Below are positions 55,471-64,000 of a stretch of 64,000 nt of DNA, piece by piece. Numbering within the stretch: position 1 is the stretch's first letter; the number at the start of each line of letters is the position of its first letter. The notes under the pieces are model-generated. The model searched no databases. It was given only the letters and a program-made list of their open reading frames with translations, and was not told where the DNA came from. This DNA comes from Bacteroidaceae bacterium (GTDB taxonomy: Bacteria; Bacteroidota; Bacteroidia; Bacteroidales; Bacteroidaceae). The stretch is from NCBI GenBank assembly GCA_017444485.1, contig JAFSWM010000015.1, positions 1 through 64,000 on the forward strand, written 5' to 3'. The translations under genes were made by a program, and so were the position numbers.

Positions 55471-55725
55471 GCCATTGACCGTTGACCATTGACCATTGAC
55501 CATTGACCATCGTCAGCCCGCCTATTGCAAGAGTTGGGAGCGCGGGCGTCCCCGCCCGCCGAAGCGCTGAAAGCATAACCCGCCGAAGCGCTGAAAGCAA
55601 AACGAAGAGCGTTTCTGCGGGCGAGACGCCCGCGCTCTCATGAATGCAACACCGGCCATAGTGTTTTGCTAATGTTCAACGGTCAATGAAAAGAAATGTT
55701 CAATGTTCAATGAACAACGTTCCCG
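55471..55725. repeat. heptamer/GC-hairpin intergenic element, copy 1
   Basis: Directly after the helicase stop come five to six TTGACCA heptamers (55472-55511), then a 60-base block (55512-55571) with the hairpin GCGGGCG/CGCCCGC. CGCCGAAGCGCTGAAAGCA occurs twice (55557-55575, 55581-55599). GAGCGCGGGCGTC (55538-55550) has an exact inverted partner at 55625-55637, and the right end (55673-55712) carries GGTCAATG and TTCAATG heptamers that mirror the left end. The block recurs at 60113-60172. Confidence 0.75.
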
Positions 55726-55767
55726 CGGTGTTTGTTAAAGAAATTTAAGAGAAAAGACACAGCGACG

Positions 55768-55798
55768 TTGGCGGGATGCCGCGCAAATCGTACTTTTG
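55768..55798 (+). promoter_or_regulatory. promoter of the glycogen operon
   Basis: TTG (55768-55770) and TACTTTTG (55791-55798) are exactly 20 bases apart. It predicts transcription from near 55805, 22 bases before the glycogen synthase ATG, and rules out the in-frame ATG at 55776. Confidence 0.75.
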
Positions 55799-55826
55799 CC
55801 GCCAAATAACAAGAAACGGCCTCAGA

Positions 55827-57479
55827 ATGACGGCAAAAAACAAGAAGCCCGACTTTGTATTCCAAACCAGTTGGGAAGTTTGCAACAAAGTGGGCGGCAT
55901 TTATACCGTTCTCTCCTCAGTAGCCAAGACGTTGGGCGACAAGTTGCCCGCCGGCCTTTGTTTTATCGGGCCCGACATCTGGAAGGAGAAACCCTCACCC
56001 TACTTCACGCAGGACGACACCCTGCACCCTGAATGGCGCGAAGCAGCAGCACGAGCCGGCATCGCCGTGCGCATTGGTCGCTGGCGCGTGCCAGGTGAGC
56101 CTGTGGCAGCCCTGGTGGACTTCACTCCGTATTATATTATAAAGGACCAACTCTATGGCCTCGCCTGGGAGAACTTCGGCGTTGACTCTTTGCACGCCTA
56201 CGGCGACTATGACGAAGCCTCCATGTTCAGTTACGCGGCGGGAAAATTCGCCGAGACCGTGGCCAAGGAGTTCCTTGCCGGTAAAGCCGTGGTGTACCAG
56301 GCGCACGAATGGATGAGCGGCCTCGGCATGCTCTTCCTCAAGCAAAGCCTGCCCCACGTGGCCACTGTCTTTACCACCCACGCCACGAGCATAGGTCGCA
56401 GCATCACGGGCAATGGCAAACCGCTCTACGCCTATTTTGAAGGCTACAACGGCGACCAGATGGCGCGCGAACTCAATATGGAGGCCAAGCACAGCATAGA
56501 GAAACAGAGCGCCCACCGCGCCGACTGCTTCACCACGGTGAGCACCTTCACTGCGCGTGAGTGCACGGGGCTGCTTGGTAAGACGCCCGACACCGTGCTG
56601 CCCAATGGCTTTGAGGCCGACTTCGTGCCTGCCCCCGATGCCTATGCCGAGACGCGCTGCCGCGCACGGAGAGCCTTCTTCAACGTGGCCGAAGCCCTCA
56701 CCGGCGCACCCTGCCCCGACAACACCCTCGTCATCTCCACCAGCGGACGCAACGACTTCCGCTGCAAGGGCTTCGACGTGTACCTTGAGAGCCTCGCCCG
56801 CCTTGATGCTCAACTGCGCAGCCAGGGCAAGAGCGGCACACAGGTGCTCGCTCTGATCGAAGTGCCCTGCTGGTGTGACGGGCCGCGTGCCGACCTCAAC
56901 GAAGCCCTTGCAATGGGACAGCATGGCGGGTTGCCCGAGCCCAACCTCACCCATAGCTTAGTAAATCCTGGTGAAGACCGCATCCTCTGCCTCATCAAAC
57001 AACTCGGACTGCGCAACGACAAGGACGCACCTGTGAAGACGCTCCTCGTGCCGTGCTACCTCGAGGGCGAAGATGGCCTCTTCAATATGCCCTACTACGA
57101 CCTGCTCACGGCATCCGACCTCTGCATCTATCCCTCCTACTACGAGCCTTGGGGCTACACCCCCCACGAGGCCGTGGCTTTCCGCATACCCTGCGTCACC
57201 ACCGACCTCAGCGGCTTCGGACAGTGGGTTGACCAGACGCTCGGACACGCGGGTACGCTCCACGACGGCGTGCTGGTGCTCCACCGCGACGACAACAACT
57301 TCAACGAGGTGTGCGACGCCGTGTGCCAAGCCGTACACGACTATGCCGCCCTGACGCAGAAGCAACGCGAAGCCATCAGCCGCAAGGCCGCTGCACTGGC
57401 CAAAAAAGCAGACTGGAAACACTTCGCCAAACATTACCTCGAAGCCTACAAAATAGCAATCAATAAAACACAACAATAG
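55827..57479 (+). CDS. glycogen synthase, GT3 (animal/fungal) type
   Basis: The product is 550 residues long from ATG 55827 ([20 protein letters not shown]). [20 protein letters not shown] is the GT3 donor loop and [20 protein letters not shown] the C-terminal catalytic segment. Bacteroidetes use this GT3 enzyme in place of bacterial GlgA, with UDP- or ADP-glucose. Two bases separate it from the phosphorylase gene, so synthesis and breakdown share one transcript. Confidence 0.92.
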   Translation: MTAKNKKPDFVFQTSWEVCNKVGGIYTVLSSVAKTLGDKLPAGLCFIGPDIWKEKPSPYFTQDDTLHPEWREAAARAGIAVRIGRWRVPGEPVAALVDFTPYYIIKDQLYGLAWENFGVDSLHAYGDYDEASMFSYAAGKFAETVAKEFLAGKAVVYQAHEWMSGLGMLFLKQSLPHVATVFTTHATSIGRSITGNGKPLYAYFEGYNGDQMARELNMEAKHSIEKQSAHRADCFTTVSTFTARECTGLLGKTPDTVLPNGFEADFVPAPDAYAETRCRARRAFFNVAEALTGAPCPDNTLVISTSGRNDFRCKGFDVYLESLARLDAQLRSQGKSGTQVLALIEVPCWCDGPRADLNEALAMGQHGGLPEPNLTHSLVNPGEDRILCLIKQLGLRNDKDAPVKTLLVPCYLEGEDGLFNMPYYDLLTASDLCIYPSYYEPWGYTPHEAVAFRIPCVTTDLSGFGQWVDQTLGHAGTLHDGVLVLHRDDNNFNEVCDAVCQAVHDYAALTQKQREAISRKAAALAKKADWKHFAKHYLEAYKIAINKTQQ

Positions 57480-57481
57480 CA

Positions 57482-60043
57482 ATGAAAGTAAAAAGCAGCA
57501 ACGCCAATCAACCCAACTGGGACACCATCAACGTCAAGTCCCATATCCCCGCCAAGCTTCAGAAACTTGACGAACTGGCGCACAATCTTTGGGGCTCCTG
57601 GAATCAGCCCTGCCGCGACCTCTTCAAGAGTCTCGACCCCGAACTGCACCGCCAGGTGAACCGCAACCCCGTGGAACTCCTCTATCGCATGGACTACGAT
57701 GCGCTCAAGGAGGCCAGTGAGGACCCTGAAGTCATCGCACGCATGGACAAGGCCTACAAGGAGTTCCGCAAGTACATGGACGTGGAGCCCGACAAGACAC
57801 GCCCCAGCGTGGCCTACTTCTGCATGGAGTACGGTATGCACCACAGCCTCAAGATCTACAGCGGCGGCCTCGGCATCCTCGCCGGCGACTACATGAAGGA
57901 GGCCAGCGACAGCAACGTTGACATGTGTGGCATCGGACTGCTCTATCGCTACGGATACTTCACGCAGACGCTCTCCATGGACGGACAGCAGATTGCCAAC
58001 TACGAGCCGCAGGACTTCGACCGCATCGCCATCGTGCGTGAACTCGATGCCGAAGGCAACCAGGTGTTCGTAGACGTGCCCTTCCCTGGCCGCAACGTGC
58101 GCGTAGCCGTCTATCGTGTCAATGTGGGCCGCGTGAAACTCTACCTGCTCGACACCGACAATATGTACAACGATGAGGGCGACCGCAACATCACCCACGC
58201 CCTCTATGGCGGCGACTGGGAGAACCGCATCAAGCAGGAGTACCTCCTCGGCATCGGCGGCATGCTCATGCTCAAGAAACTGGGTATCAAGAAGGACATC
58301 TACCACTGCAACGAGGGCCACGCCGCACTGTGCAACGTGCAGCGCCTGTGCGACTACGTGGAGAGCGGCCTCAACTTCGACGAAGCCCTCGAACTCGTGC
58401 GTGCCTCATCGCTCTACACCGTCCACACCCCCGTGCCCGCTGGCCACGACTACTTCGAGGAAGGGCTCTTCGCCCGCTACCTCGGCGGCTATCAGGACCG
58501 CCTCGGCATCTCCTGGGACGACTTCATGGGCCTCGGACGCACCAACCCCGATGACAAGGGCGAGAAGTTCTGCATGAGCACCTTCTGCTGCAAGACCTGC
58601 CAGGAAGTGAACGGTGTGAGCTACCTCCACCAGAACGTCAGCCGCGAAATGTTCGCCAACATCTGGCCCGGCTACTTCCCCAAGGAGAGCCACGTGGGCT
58701 ACGTCACCAACGGTGTGCACCTCCCCACATGGTGCTCCAAGGAGTTCCTCAACGTCTATAAGAAGCACTTCGACAAGAACTTCCTCAACGACCAGAGCAA
58801 CGCCAAACTCTGGGAAGCCATCTACAACGTGCCCGACGCCGAAGTATGGAAGGCACGCACCGCCCTCAAGGAGAAACTGGCACGCTTCATCCGTGCACGC
58901 TTCCGCGAGGCATGGCTCAAGAACCAGGGCGACCCCTCGCGCGTCGTATCCCTGCTCGACAAGATCAACCCCAATGCCCTCATCATAGGCTTCGCACGTC
59001 GCTTCGCCACCTACAAGCGTGCACACCTGCTCTTCAGCGACCTCGACCGCCTGGCCAAGATTGTCAACAACCCCGACTACCCCGTGCAGTTCATCTTCGC
59101 CGGCAAGGCACACCCCGCCGACGGAGCAGGACAGGGACTCATCAAGCGCATCTACGAAATATCGCAGCGCCCCGAGTTCCTCGGCAAAATCATCTTCCTT
59201 GAAAACTACGACATTCAACTCGCGCGCCGCCTTGTCAGCGGAGTGGATATCTGGATGAACACCCCCACACGCCCCCTCGAGGCCAGCGGCACCAGCGGCG
59301 AGAAAGCACTGATGAACGGCGTGGTAAACCTAAGCGTGCTCGACGGATGGTGGTACGAAGGATACCGCGAAGGCGCCGGATGGGCACTCACCGACAAGCG
59401 CACCTACCAGAACCAAGACTATCAAGACAAACTCGACGCCAGCACCATCTATTCCCTGCTGGAGCAGGAAATCATACCGCTCTACTACGCCCGCGGCACG
59501 AAAGGCTACAGCGAGGGATGGGTGCGCGTGGTGAAGAACAGCATCGCACAGATCGCACCTCACTACACCATGAAGCGCCAACTCGACGACTACTACACCA
59601 AGTTCTACAACCCGCTTGCCGAACGCTTCCGCATCATCAGCGCCGACAATGCCGATATTGCACGTCGCCTCGCAGCATGGAAAGAAGACGTGGCAGCCAA
59701 GTGGGACAGCGTCAGCGTGGTAAGCACCGAGACCTGCGATAATATGCAGGACGGCAACATCGTCAGCGGCACCGAGTTCACCGTGAAGGTGGTTATCGAC
59801 GAGGCAGGCCTCAACGATGCCATCGGCGTGGACATGGTAGTGGTCAGCACCATCGACGGCATCGACAGCCTCTACAAGGTGTTCCCCATGAACCTCATGT
59901 CGCACGAGGGCAACCTCCACACCTTCGCCGGCACCGTGGCCATGGACCTCGCCGGCACCTTCAAGGTGGCCTACCGCATGTACCCGCGCCACAAACTCCT
60001 TGCCCACCGTCAGGACTTTGCCTACGTCCGCTGGTTCAACTGA
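57482..60043 (+). CDS. glgP: alpha-glucan (glycogen) phosphorylase
   Basis: The product is 853 residues long. [34 protein letters not shown] and TNGVHLPTW are phosphorylase marks, and [20 protein letters not shown] near residue 600 carries the lysine that binds pyridoxal phosphate. It releases glucose 1-phosphate from glycogen. It belongs to the short bacterial/archaeal phosphorylase branch with an N-terminal DUF3417 region, and has about 100 residues of C-terminal extension. Confidence 0.93.
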   Translation: MKVKSSNANQPNWDTINVKSHIPAKLQKLDELAHNLWGSWNQPCRDLFKSLDPELHRQVNRNPVELLYRMDYDALKEASEDPEVIARMDKAYKEFRKYMDVEPDKTRPSVAYFCMEYGMHHSLKIYSGGLGILAGDYMKEASDSNVDMCGIGLLYRYGYFTQTLSMDGQQIANYEPQDFDRIAIVRELDAEGNQVFVDVPFPGRNVRVAVYRVNVGRVKLYLLDTDNMYNDEGDRNITHALYGGDWENRIKQEYLLGIGGMLMLKKLGIKKDIYHCNEGHAALCNVQRLCDYVESGLNFDEALELVRASSLYTVHTPVPAGHDYFEEGLFARYLGGYQDRLGISWDDFMGLGRTNPDDKGEKFCMSTFCCKTCQEVNGVSYLHQNVSREMFANIWPGYFPKESHVGYVTNGVHLPTWCSKEFLNVYKKHFDKNFLNDQSNAKLWEAIYNVPDAEVWKARTALKEKLARFIRARFREAWLKNQGDPSRVVSLLDKINPNALIIGFARRFATYKRAHLLFSDLDRLAKIVNNPDYPVQFIFAGKAHPADGAGQGLIKRIYEISQRPEFLGKIIFLENYDIQLARRLVSGVDIWMNTPTRPLEASGTSGEKALMNGVVNLSVLDGWWYEGYREGAGWALTDKRTYQNQDYQDKLDASTIYSLLEQEIIPLYYARGTKGYSEGWVRVVKNSIAQIAPHYTMKRQLDDYYTKFYNPLAERFRIISADNADIARRLAAWKEDVAAKWDSVSVVSTETCDNMQDGNIVSGTEFTVKVVIDEAGLNDAIGVDMVVVSTIDGIDSLYKVFPMNLMSHEGNLHTFAGTVAMDLAGTFKVAYRMYPRHKLLAHRQDFAYVRWFN

Positions 60044-60051
60044 GCCGTAGG

Positions 60052-60172
60052 CCATTGACCGTTGACCATTGACCATTGACCATTGACCATTGATCATTGA
60101 CCATTAGCAATCGTCAGCCCGCCACTTGCAAGGGCTGGGAGCGCGGGCGTCCCCGCCCGCCTAAGCGCTAAA
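60052..60172. repeat. heptamer/GC-hairpin intergenic element, copy 2
   Basis: Nine bases after the glgP stop, seven TTGACCA-type heptamers (60052-60105) precede a 60-base block (60113-60172) that matches 55512-55571 at 54 of 60 positions. A third fragment, GGGAGCGCGGGC, lies at 60687-60698. Confidence 0.75.
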
Positions 60173-60173
60173 G

Positions 60174-60223
60174 GGGCGACAGACCAACACAACGATTTTC
60201 CACGTAGTGTTGGTCTGCCGCCC
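60174..60223. repeat. hairpin with GACAGACCAACAC arms
   Basis: Arms 60174-60190 and 60207-60223 pair at 16 of 17 positions around a 16-base loop. GGCGACAGACCA is shared with the inverted units further right, linking this hairpin to the 88-bp array. Confidence 0.6.
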
Positions 60224-60255
60224 TTATATGACTAAACAAATGGGGCGCGCCATTG

Positions 60256-60519
60256 CAGGGGTTCCATTCCGCTTCGCTCCATTCCACCCCCGCCTGTATT
60301 CTGTCGCCCTTTCAGGGCTAATCAATACTTGGCCCTACACATACAGGGGTTCCATTCCGCTTCGCTACATTCCACCCCCGCCTGTATTCTGTCGCCCTTT
60401 CAGGGCTAATCAATACTTAGCCCTACACATACAGGGGTTCCATTCCGCTTCGCTACATTCCACCCCTGCCTGTGTTCTGTCGCCCCTTCGGGGCTACTCT
60501 GCGCTCCCCGTGCTGCATA
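60256..60519 (+). repeat. tandem array of three 88-bp units
   Basis: Units begin at 60256, 60344 and 60432, each opening with CAGGGGTTCCATTCCGCTTC. Units 1 and 2 are nearly identical; unit 3 diverges after its first 50 bases. Each unit includes CGCCCTTTCAGGGC, a small stem. There are no spacers of CRISPR type. Confidence 0.85.
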
Positions 60520-60633
60520 GTAGCCCTGAAAGGGCGTCAGACCACAGGCAGGGGTGAAGCGACCGAAGGGAGCGGAACCCCTGTGATGATGCGCCTCCCC
60601 CCAATTAAGCCCTGTAAGGGCGACAGACCACAG
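60520..60633 (-). repeat. inverted copy and fragment of the 88-bp unit
   Basis: 60520-60584 is a reverse-complement copy of the unit (GCCCTGAAAGGGCG...GCGGAACCCCTGT), facing the tandem array. A shorter fragment in the same orientation lies at 60608-60633. The array plus inverted copy could fold into a long hairpin. Confidence 0.75.
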
Positions 60634-60716
60634 CCACGAATTACCATGCTGCGGACTGCCGCCCTTTTTTACGTTTGCACAGCCCTGGGAGCGCGGGCAC
60701 AGCCTCAGAAACTTAC

Positions 60717-60763
60717 TCCGTGTAACTTTAAAGTTGCTCTGTGTAACTTTAAAGTCACACGGA
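60717..60763. repeat. palindromic repeat (ACTTTAAAGT type)
   Basis: TCCGTGTAACTTTAAAGT (60717-60734) and ACTTTAAAGTCACACGGA (60746-60763) are inverted with one mismatch; a third GTGTAACTTTAAAGT overlaps the second arm. It shares ACTTTAAAGTCACACGGA with 1950-1967. Confidence 0.75.
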
Positions 60764-60859
60764 TGAAGTTATACACTTGCTCCCTTCAAATTTTCCCGCC
60801 CTGAATTGTTAAAAAACATTGCAAGAAAAATGCATTTTGCAACTCCTATATTGCAAAAT

Positions 60860-60870
60860 GGGGGGGGGGG
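60860..60870 (+). repeat. run of 11 G upstream of the surface protein gene
   Basis: Eleven G follow an inverted repeat CATTTTGCAA (60833-60842) / TTGCAAAATG (60851-60860). The tract lies about 70 bases before the -7 element of the LRR gene, where length changes could alter expression. Confidence 0.7.
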
Positions 60871-60938
60871 TATTCCAGAAAATATCATTTTGTTAGTGTT
60901 AAATGTGAATAAGTTTCACATTGTGCGCAAAGTTGTCG

Positions 60939-60946
60939 TACTTTTG
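60939..60946 (+). promoter_or_regulatory. -7 element for the LRR protein gene
   Basis: TACTTTTG fits the consensus. TTG at 60921-60923 is only 15 bases upstream, shorter than usual. The leader to the ATG would be about 130 bases. Confidence 0.5.
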
Positions 60947-61080
60947 TAATCAATAGCCCGCAAGTTATCATTATTATCATTTGCGAAGCACAGAACTTGA
61001 GGCTATTTGCCGATAGTCTCACAGAACTTTATCAATATTTCCACCAGCAAATAGTAATTAAATCTAAACTTGTACAACTA

Positions 61081-64000
61081 TGACAAAAAGATTACTTCTT
61101 TTCGCCATTTTGTTGGCTTACGTCTTCGCCCCCGTTCCGGTGAGGGCAGTAGTGTGGTATACCACCGATGCGTACGGTAATGCCGACACGAATGACAAAT
61201 GCAATTACTTCAAGTTGAAAGCGTCTGGTAATTATCAGATTGTATATCAGATTGCGCCCAACACGAAGTACTGCCGTATTTATAAATATACAACCAACAC
61301 CAGTACTTCGGGCGACAACAATGACAACTTCCCTGATGGTACGCTGCGCTACCGCTTGGCGCGCCACTTCACCTACTGGCCTGGAGCGGTGGATAACAAT
61401 CAGCGCGGTTTCTACATCACGGAAGATGAGGCTCACGCGGTGACGTCGCTCGATCTAAGTGCCGCATCTACTTCTGCCGCTTCCATTGAGAACCTGCAAG
61501 GCATTCAGATCTTCTCCAATCTCGTGGAACTCAACATTGCAAATAATACGTCGTTCGATCTGGCTTATGGCTATATTAATCCGGATGTTTATACTCAGGA
61601 ACAGCACGATTATTACGGACTGCCCGCTGCCGACATGAGAAAGGCCAATCCTAATTGCCAGGGACAAGCTGGGTATAATGAGGCCCGCAGGCACTACCTC
61701 TCCTACATGTTGCTCTTCTTCAAGCACCTTGAGGTGCTCAATTGCAGCAACACTAAGATTGAATGCCTCCACGTGAACGGCACCAGCGCGAATCCCAAAC
61801 CTCTCCGACAGGTGAATTGTCAGGATTGTCCCTACCTTGTTTCCGTAAAAGGCAACTACACCAATATCGACTCCCTGAACGTCAATGGATGCGGCTATCT
61901 AACCACCCTTGAGGTGCACCATGCTAACCTCAACTATCTCAATGTCGTGGACAACGTGCGCCTCCAGACCTTCGACGTGCAGTACAACAACCTCAAGTGG
62001 ATCTTCCACAACGAGGCGGATACAACCGTACGTCGTATCTATTTAAGTCCAGATCAATATTATTCTGAGGATTGGAATAATGATCCAGCCACTGGCATCT
62101 ATCCTTACCTTGAAATCCTGACAGTTCGCAACAACCAACTTCGGCGCAACAACCTCTCGTGCCTTGAGGGCTGCCCCAGCCTGCGCCAGTTGAAGTGCCA
62201 GTACAACCAACTCACGTCGCTCGACTTCCACGACGATGCAAACCTCGAGGGCGTGTGGTGCGGCAACAACCAGATCACCTCGCTGGTGTTCTACAACGAC
62301 AACACGCTCCACACCCTGGAGTGCCAGAACAACCTCCTTACGTCGCTCGACTTCGACGGTCAACTCTCTAACCTCCAGTACCTGGACTGCAGCGGCAACC
62401 CTGGGCTCACCTCGCTGGTGTTTGACCATGCCGGCGTGGGCCACCCCGTTCTGCATACGCTCTATGCCTACTCCTGCGCCCTGACCGACGAGAGCAACCT
62501 GAACTTCTCCACGCTGACGGGCCTGAGGCGCCTCCGTCTGTCCAACAATACGCTCTCTACCATCGACCTGAGCAACAGCCCCCTCGTGGAGGATATCTAT
62601 ATCAACAACTGCGGCATCAACACCATCACCGGTCTGGAGAACCTTACCAACTTGAAGGTGCTCATGGCCAACAACAACAGCCTGACGAACACCGACTTCA
62701 GCAAACTGACGGAATTGGTGACCTTCCATTGCACCCAGAACCAGTTCACCGAACTCGACCTCTCCGCCAGCACCAAACTCAAGACGCTCATCTGCGACGC
62801 GCAGGGCGGCTACAGCCAGGCAGAGATAGGTGGCGGTCGCAAACTGCGTGTGCTGAAACTGAATAGCGACTCTCTCACCGCGCTGAAGTGCGACAACAAC
62901 GCCCTGCTCAGCCTCGACCTGAGCAACTGCCCCAACCTTGATGAGACGGGCCTGCTCGCCCACTCGCAGCGCTCCATCCAGGACCTCGTGGTGATCGACC
63001 ACAACAAACTCGCCTTCCTGCTGCCCAATGGTGCTGTTGCAGACGCTGAGTCCGACTTTGAAAGTTATGTCCACACGTGGAACAACTGCGGCGTTGATCC
63101 TGAAAAGGCAAGCATCATCTCGCGCGACCTCGACGAGGATGGCATCGACGAGCAGTACCTGGTGTTCTACGACCTTGCCAATGGCAGCGCAAATGCCGAT
63201 GCCGACTACTACGGCAAGAACCTGTCCTATTGCTACTATACGCTCTTCGACGCATATGGCATGCCCGATGCCGACAATGCCCTCGGCAAGAGCACCTATT
63301 TCTCCACGAATGGCGACACGCTCGGCACCGTCATCCTGGATGGGGTGACGCACACAGGTGTGAATGTATCGGCTCAGTCAAGTCGTGCGAATGAGAACAT
63401 CACGGTGAAGGTTTATCCCTACGTGATGTACATCAACCCCAGCAGCCTAGACGTCTTCACCACGCCCGCCGCCCCGTTCTACTCCGGCACCATCTATCTG
63501 GACTACGACGCCATCGTGCCCGCCGGCACCACGGCCTATATCGCCACCAGCGTGAACTTCGCCAAGGAAGAGTGGTACTCCTCCGAGGTGGGTCAGTACA
63601 AGACCACGTCCGACCAGTTGCAACTCGTGCCGCTCGTACCCGGCGAAGGCGCCACCGAAGTGGTGATACCCGCACGGACACCCGTATATGTGAAGTCCAC
63701 CACCGAGACCGGTCTCTTTGGCTTCGACCGCAACAACCACGGCGGCGTGGCGCAGCCCCTTGGCGTGGCCAAACTGGGAGACGACGTCATCGACTTCGAA
63801 GACAACATCTTTGAGGGCGTACTCACCGAAACAACGGTGGTCATGGGCGAAGTCCTCGCACTGGGCCGTGGGCAGGTGATGGGCGAGACGGAACTCGGCG
63901 AGCCCACCTCCAAGTCGCGCATCGGCTTCTGGCCCTCGCGTCGCACCACCATCCCCGCGCACCGCGCCTTCATCCGTGCCTCACGTCTCGGCTCCAACTC
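61081..64000 (+). CDS. secreted leucine-rich-repeat protein, 3' end outside window
   Basis: An ATG at 61081 opens a frame that runs without a stop to the right edge, 973 codons. A signal peptide (MTKRLLLFAILLAYVFAPVP...) is followed by a short beta region and, from about residue 130 to 640, leucine-rich repeats of the LTSLDF..N..L..L.C..N type (for example LKCQYNQLTSLDF, LECQNNLLTSLDF, LDLSNCPNL). After them comes a DLDEDGIDEQYLVFYDLA segment and further beta domains. Such proteins of Bacteroidales are surface or secreted adhesins, often sorted by type IX secretion; the C-terminus that would show this is missing. The frame uses the same codon style as its neighbours. Confidence 0.85.

Noticed and set aside
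55472..55511. Heptamer repeats as CRISPR or as a coding VNTR
   Set aside because: The units are 7 bp without spacers and begin just after a stop codon.
60256..60584. Possible CRISPR array
   Set aside because: The 88-bp units are contiguous with no unique spacers, one unit is inverted, and no cas gene is present.

Overview
The window reads as chromosomal DNA from a Bacteroidales bacterium, most likely a Prevotella-like genus of moderately high GC. Four things point there. The primary sigma factor is short and lacks region 1.1. Many genes carry the Bacteroidetes promoter pattern (TTG about 20 bp before TAnnTTTG) instead of sigma-70 boxes. Several genes are family-restricted (GldE, a DUF4293 protein, the Bacteroidetes omega-like subunit, GT3-type glycogen synthase). 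Secreted proteins end in tails that resemble type IX secretion sorting tails. The genus is inferred, not proven.

Layout. 1-4.7 kb: the 3' part of a CotH-type kinase gene, then two lipoproteins (a nucleoside-hydrolase-like protein and a PheC-like binding protein with an extra N-terminal domain). 4.7-5.7 kb: a gene-poor kilobase bracketed by two copies of a palindromic repeat. 5.7-18.6 kb: an AT-richer capsule or exopolysaccharide locus, all on +, with a CMP-sugar synthetase, two hexapeptide acyltransferases, two tandem pairs of pyruvyl transferase plus FrhB-type iron-sulfur protein, a flippase, a polymerase-like membrane protein, a ParB-like protein and two glycosyltransferase-type proteins. 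It ends at a strong hairpin next to divergent tRNA-Lys and tRNA-Thr genes.

19.3-24.9 kb: an MBOAT acyltransferase (+) faces a minus-strand operon bamD, omega-like, DUF4293, ssb, gldE, phosphopantetheinyl transferase. 25.3-36.5 kb, minus strand: rpoD, yicC, gmk, nadD, aspS, dnaG, a 1206-residue secreted endonuclease I protein, and a 65-codon small gene. 36.7-45.2 kb, minus strand: a small lipoprotein, galK with its sugar transporter, and a TolC/HlyD/ABC-2 permease export operon that has no ATPase gene. 45.5-46.1 kb: rplU-rpmA.

46.5-49.1 kb, minus strand: fabD and an alpha-amylase gene broken by one in-frame TGA. 49.3-60 kb, plus strand: lon, tgt, an LptF/LptG permease, a DEAD-box helicase, then glycogen synthase and glycogen phosphorylase two bases apart. 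60-61 kb: a repeat-rich spacer with 88-bp tandem repeats, an inverted copy and an 11-G run. 61.1 kb to the right edge: a secreted leucine-rich-repeat protein with an open 3' end.

Non-coding structure is the most unusual part. At least three families of intergenic repeats recur across the 64 kb: palindromes built from GTTTAAAC, ACTTTAAAGT and GGACTTCGT words; heptamer (TTGACCA) elements followed by a GC-rich hairpin; and the 88-bp array. No CRISPR array, rRNA, complete insertion sequence or phage gene was seen.
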